Origin: Bacteroidota bacterium
GTDB lineage: Bacteria; Bacteroidota; Bacteroidia; B-17B0; Aurantibacillaceae
Assembly (NCBI GenBank): GCA_947487905.1
Contig: CANLAV010000005.1
Location: 1-47,138 of the forward strand
Length of the DNA stretch: 47,138 nucleotides
Direction: 5' to 3'
In this document: in pieces, positions 44,930 to 47,138 of the stretch
Layout of the letters: each line of letters starts with the position of its first letter
Position numbering within the stretch: the stretch's first letter is position 1
Notes under the pieces: generated by a model
The model's input: only the letters and a program-made list of their open reading frames with translations
The model's database searches: none
What the model was told of the DNA's origin: nothing
Program-made: the position numbers and the translations under genes

Positions 44930-45733
44930 TTATTTTAAGCTAAAGTTAAATGGCACGGTTACTCTAACCGGTACTGCTCTTCCTGTTTGTTTTCCTGGCT
45001 TCCAATTAGGCATGGATTTAATAACCCTTGCAGCTTCTCTATCGCATTCACCACAGCCTGGTACACCTTTGCTTAATCTTACATCTGTAATGTCACCGCT
45101 AGGCGCAACAACAAAGCTGTAAAAACATTTTCCTCCAATTCCAGCTTCACGAGCCATTTGAGGATATTGTGTGTTCTTAGCAAAGTATTTCATCATCTCA
45201 CCTGGACCCCCTGGAAATTCAGGCATTTCCTCAACAATTAAAAAAGGCTCCATTACTTTTTCTTCGATTACTCCATCACCTTTTCCATCACCTGGCACAA
45301 CAACTGCATCACCATCACCTTCTTGTGTAACGGTACTTACATTAGTCTCAACCAATTTATCTTGTGGTGGTGGCGGATCAGTTTCCACTGCATCATCCTT
45401 AATAACCGGTGGCACAAACTTCACCGTCTCCAATACTGGAGGTGGCGGCGGCGGCGGCGGTGGAGGTGGTTCGTTTTTATCTGCTGGAGGAGGTGTTAAA
45501 TCAATTGCCGTCATGTCTAAAACTGCTTCCTTCTCAACTTCAGTACCTTTTAAACCTAAGACAAACTTTAATCCCATTCCAAACACTAACACACCAATCA
45601 TACTAGCAAGTACGATGGTTACAGTCCAATTGTATTTGCGACGAATTTCATACGCGCCATACTCTTGGTTTCTTCCTTCAAAAACAATATCGTTTCTGCT
45701 ATCGGAAGAGACATTATTCCAATTTGCTACCAT
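44930..45733 (-). CDS. tonB: TonB energy-transducing protein
   Basis: A 267-residue TonB: N-terminal cytoplasmic segment (1-35), one transmembrane helix (about 36-60), a proline-rich periplasmic spacer with an 11-proline run (about 89-99), and the C-terminal TonB domain (about 175-267) with EEMPEFPGGPGEMMKYF, then YPQMAREAGIGGKC and VRVTVPFNFSL at the end. It couples the proton-motive force from ExbBD to outer-membrane receptors. The polyproline is encoded by a GGC/GGT-type repeat in the DNA (45432-45470), a likely spot for length variation. It follows exbD by one base. Confidence 0.95.
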   Translation of the reverse strand: MVANWNNVSSDSRNDIVFEGRNQEYGAYEIRRKYNWTVTIVLASMIGVLVFGMGLKFVLGLKGTEVEKEAVLDMTAIDLTPPPADKNEPPPPPPPPPPPVLETVKFVPPVIKDDAVETDPPPPQDKLVETNVSTVTQEGDGDAVVVPGDGKGDGVIEEKVMEPFLIVEEMPEFPGGPGEMMKYFAKNTQYPQMAREAGIGGKCFYSFVVAPSGDITDVRLSKGVPGCGECDREAARVIKSMPNWKPGKQTGRAVPVRVTVPFNFSLK

Positions 45734-45734
45734 A

Positions 45735-46379
45735 TTATTTTGCTATTTTAGTTTTTAAAAGTGCGTACTCTGATGCCATCATTTCAACACCAATAACTCG
45801 TTTACCAACATTACAAATTTTTAATTCATCCAACATGTCAATAGCGTTTCTGTAAGTAGCCTCGTCATCTGTTTTTATTAATGCTGTAATGGCGATTGTA
45901 TTAGCCGTAATATCAACTGCCATTCGCTTGAATGTAGTATCCGCTAATGTCTTTGCTTTGTTTTGAGCTGCTAATTTTTCAATTTCATCATTAGCCCATT
46001 TATTTTGCTCCATTAATAATTTATGCAATCCTTCTGAACTAAAATTAGTTTCTTTTAAATCAGTTGCCGGTTTACCTTTATCATTATCTGCTGCGTAAAA
46101 TTGACCAACGTAATAAAAAATGCGATCATCTTTCGTTAATAAGAATGTGACACCATTTTTCACTTCTGGTGGTGGTGGGCTTCCTATTGGTGGTTCAGCT
46201 GGTAAGCTTAACTCCATACTTTTTGGTTTACTGAAAGTTGATGTTAAAACGAAAAACGTTAGTAACAAAAACGCTAAATCTACCATCGGAGTCATATCTA
46301 CTCGGGTGCTCTGCTTCTTGGCACGCTTTTTACCGCCTTTGCCATGTCCGCCGCCGCCACTTTCTGCTATTTCTGCCAT
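45735..46379 (-). CDS. exbD: biopolymer transport protein ExbD (second copy)
   Basis: A 214-residue ExbD. A basic N-terminus with GGGGHGKGGKKRAKK precedes the transmembrane helix RVDMTPMVDLAFLLLTFFVL, with the conserved proton-path Asp at residue 34. The periplasmic domain is longer than in the 141-residue E. coli protein, with an insert around 70-160. It acts with ExbB and TonB. tonB starts one base after its stop, and the other exbD ends 25 bp upstream. Confidence 0.93.
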   Translation of the reverse strand: MAEIAESGGGGHGKGGKKRAKKQSTRVDMTPMVDLAFLLLTFFVLTSTFSKPKSMELSLPAEPPIGSPPPPEVKNGVTFLLTKDDRIFYYVGQFYAADNDKGKPATDLKETNFSSEGLHKLLMEQNKWANDEIEKLAAQNKAKTLADTTFKRMAVDITANTIAITALIKTDDEATYRNAIDMLDELKICNVGKRVIGVEMMASEYALLKTKIAK

Positions 46380-46404
46380 GTTTTAATTTTTTTATTGTTA
46401 ATAG

Positions 46405-47085
46405 TTAATGTGCTGGAGCTGGAGCAACTGTTGCCCCACCTTCCATTGATGTAATAAGATTGAATGTGTAAATTTTCATATCTGTAAATGTTTTAAAAAC
46501 ATCTTTAATATAAATGTATTTTGCTTTACCATCCGCTTTAATAGCATACCGGGGTTTTTCACCCTTAAACTCTACACCATCATTTAAAGCCTTCTCTTTG
46601 TTGTTAGTGTAAATAACATTTAGCTCTGTTGCAGAATAACGAATCCAATCACCTAATTGATTATTCAAAGAATCCAAAGGAACGCCTTTTTGTGGTTGAA
46701 ATTTTAAACGTTCAGCCTCTGAAGCATCTAGGTAGCGCGGTAAATCTTTCATTTCAACACCAAAACTAGATAAGCCTTCGAACTTTTTCACTTGTTTATC
46801 GTTAAACTTAACCCCGTATTTAGTAGCCATTTGTGATAAAGCATTACGACGTGCTTCTCCATTTCCTACGCCAAAAAAAGCGCGCCCATTATTATCAACT
46901 GTAATCAGTACAGTGTTTTCAGGCAAAGATTTATCTGACACTGATGATGGGGGATCAACGATAACAGGCTCAGCCATGCGAAACGAAGCCGTAAGCATAA
47001 AAAATGTTACCAGTAAGAAAGCTAAATCCACCATTGGCGTCATGTCTATCGACGGTGAGCTTTTTGAGATTTTTATTTTTCCCAT
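46405..47085 (-). CDS. exbD: biopolymer transport protein ExbD (first copy)
   Basis: A 226-residue ExbD with the transmembrane segment SIDMTPMVDLAFLLVTFFML, conserved Asp at residue 20, and a long periplasmic domain ending in a Pro/Ala-rich tail (TVAPAPAH). It is only loosely similar to the second ExbD outside the membrane helix, so the two may form a heteromer or serve different ExbB partners. Tandem exbD genes before tonB are usual in Bacteroidota. The upstream gene is cut by the window. Confidence 0.93.
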   Translation of the reverse strand: MGKIKISKSSPSIDMTPMVDLAFLLVTFFMLTASFRMAEPVIVDPPSSVSDKSLPENTVLITVDNNGRAFFGVGNGEARRNALSQMATKYGVKFNDKQVKKFEGLSSFGVEMKDLPRYLDASEAERLKFQPQKGVPLDSLNNQLGDWIRYSATELNVIYTNNKEKALNDGVEFKGEKPRYAIKADGKAKYIYIKDVFKTFTDMKIYTFNLITSMEGGATVAPAPAH

Positions 47086-47107
47086 TTTTTTAATTTAATT
47101 TAGTAGG

Positions 47108-47138
47108 TTAATTAGCATCAGAAGTCTCGAAAGTAAAT
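47108..47138 (-). CDS. C-terminal codons of an upstream gene, probably exbB/MotA-TolQ family
   Basis: Reading the minus strand from the window edge gives an in-frame FTFETSDAN followed by TAA at 47108-47110, 22 bp before the exbD start codon. Only nine codons are visible. The assignment to exbB rests on position, because an ExbB/TolQ gene normally precedes exbD in this operon. Coding is plausible but unproven from so short a stretch. Confidence 0.35.
   Translation of the reverse strand, partial: FTFETSDAN

Noticed and set aside
45171-45758. A 195-codon plus-strand ORF opposite tonB with glycine runs
   Set aside because: It is antisense to a well-supported tonB, and the glycine runs are just the complement of its proline codons.
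1-47138. Mobile elements, CRISPR arrays and toxin-antitoxin pairs
   Set aside because: No transposase, integrase, repeat-spacer pattern or recognisable toxin/antitoxin pair was found on either strand.

Overview
The window is about 47 kb of AT-rich, gene-dense chromosome from a member of the Bacteroidota. The phylum call rests on several independent signs. Secreted proteins carry type IX secretion (T9SS) style C-terminal sorting domains. There is a PorV/PorQ-family barrel, a CarboxypepD_reg plus TonB-dependent receptor, and a double-exbD plus tonB arrangement. Ribosomal protein L32 is the cysteine-free form. Recognisable promoters show the Bacteroidota -7 element TAnnTTTG and lack Shine-Dalgarno-rich starts. 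I cannot place it below phylum. Nearly everything looks like core chromosome. I see no tRNA or rRNA gene, CRISPR array, insertion sequence or prophage, and no gene-free stretch over 300 bp.

Layout. 1-1077 (minus): a 27-codon membrane ORF resembling the first residues of YidC but closed by TAA, then greA and a HIT-family hydrolase. 1155-10279 (minus): a three-gene operon running TonB-dependent receptor, giant exported protein with a sorting-type C-terminus, PorV/PorQ-like barrel. 10563-13307 (minus): small very basic exported protein, dCMP deaminase, typA. 13416-16679 (plus): seven-haem cytochrome/TPR lipoprotein and aroB. 16850-17969 (plus): rpsF-rpsR-rplI. 18063-25343 (plus): DUF3467 protein, ferrochelatase, two outer-membrane barrel proteins (one Omp85/BamA-like), comEC and a Smr-domain protein. 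25409-26521 (plus): unknown exported protein. 26523-28473 (minus): ruvB-queG. 28581-29243 (plus): spermidine-synthase-like methyltransferase. 29297-32524 (minus): secreted beta-propeller/PKD protein. 32726-36630 (plus): dxs, asnS, small membrane protein. 36735-38152 (minus): DUF6973-like protein, then yceD-rpmF. 38220-40102 (plus): small unknown protein, class I fructose-1,6-bisphosphatase, exported TM2 protein. 40148-42998 (minus): overlapping four-gene operon of a LolA-like protein, an exported YidD-like protein and two TPR/membrane proteins. 43255-44634 (plus): membrane-anchored SpoIIE/PP2C phosphatase. 44631-47138 (minus): small membrane protein, tonB, two exbD genes and probably the last codons of exbB.

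How the parts connect. The exbD/exbD/tonB set would energise TonB-dependent receptors such as the one at 6602-10279. That receptor is encoded with a large secreted protein and a PorV-like barrel, which suggests one cell-surface module. The least explained unit is the LolA-like/YidD/TPR operon: its YidD homologue has what looks like a cleavable signal peptide, so it probably acts outside the cytoplasm, unlike the usual YidD. Translation and housekeeping genes (rpsFR-rplI, rpmF, typA, greA, asnS) sit behind recognisable promoters and hairpin terminators, described individually.
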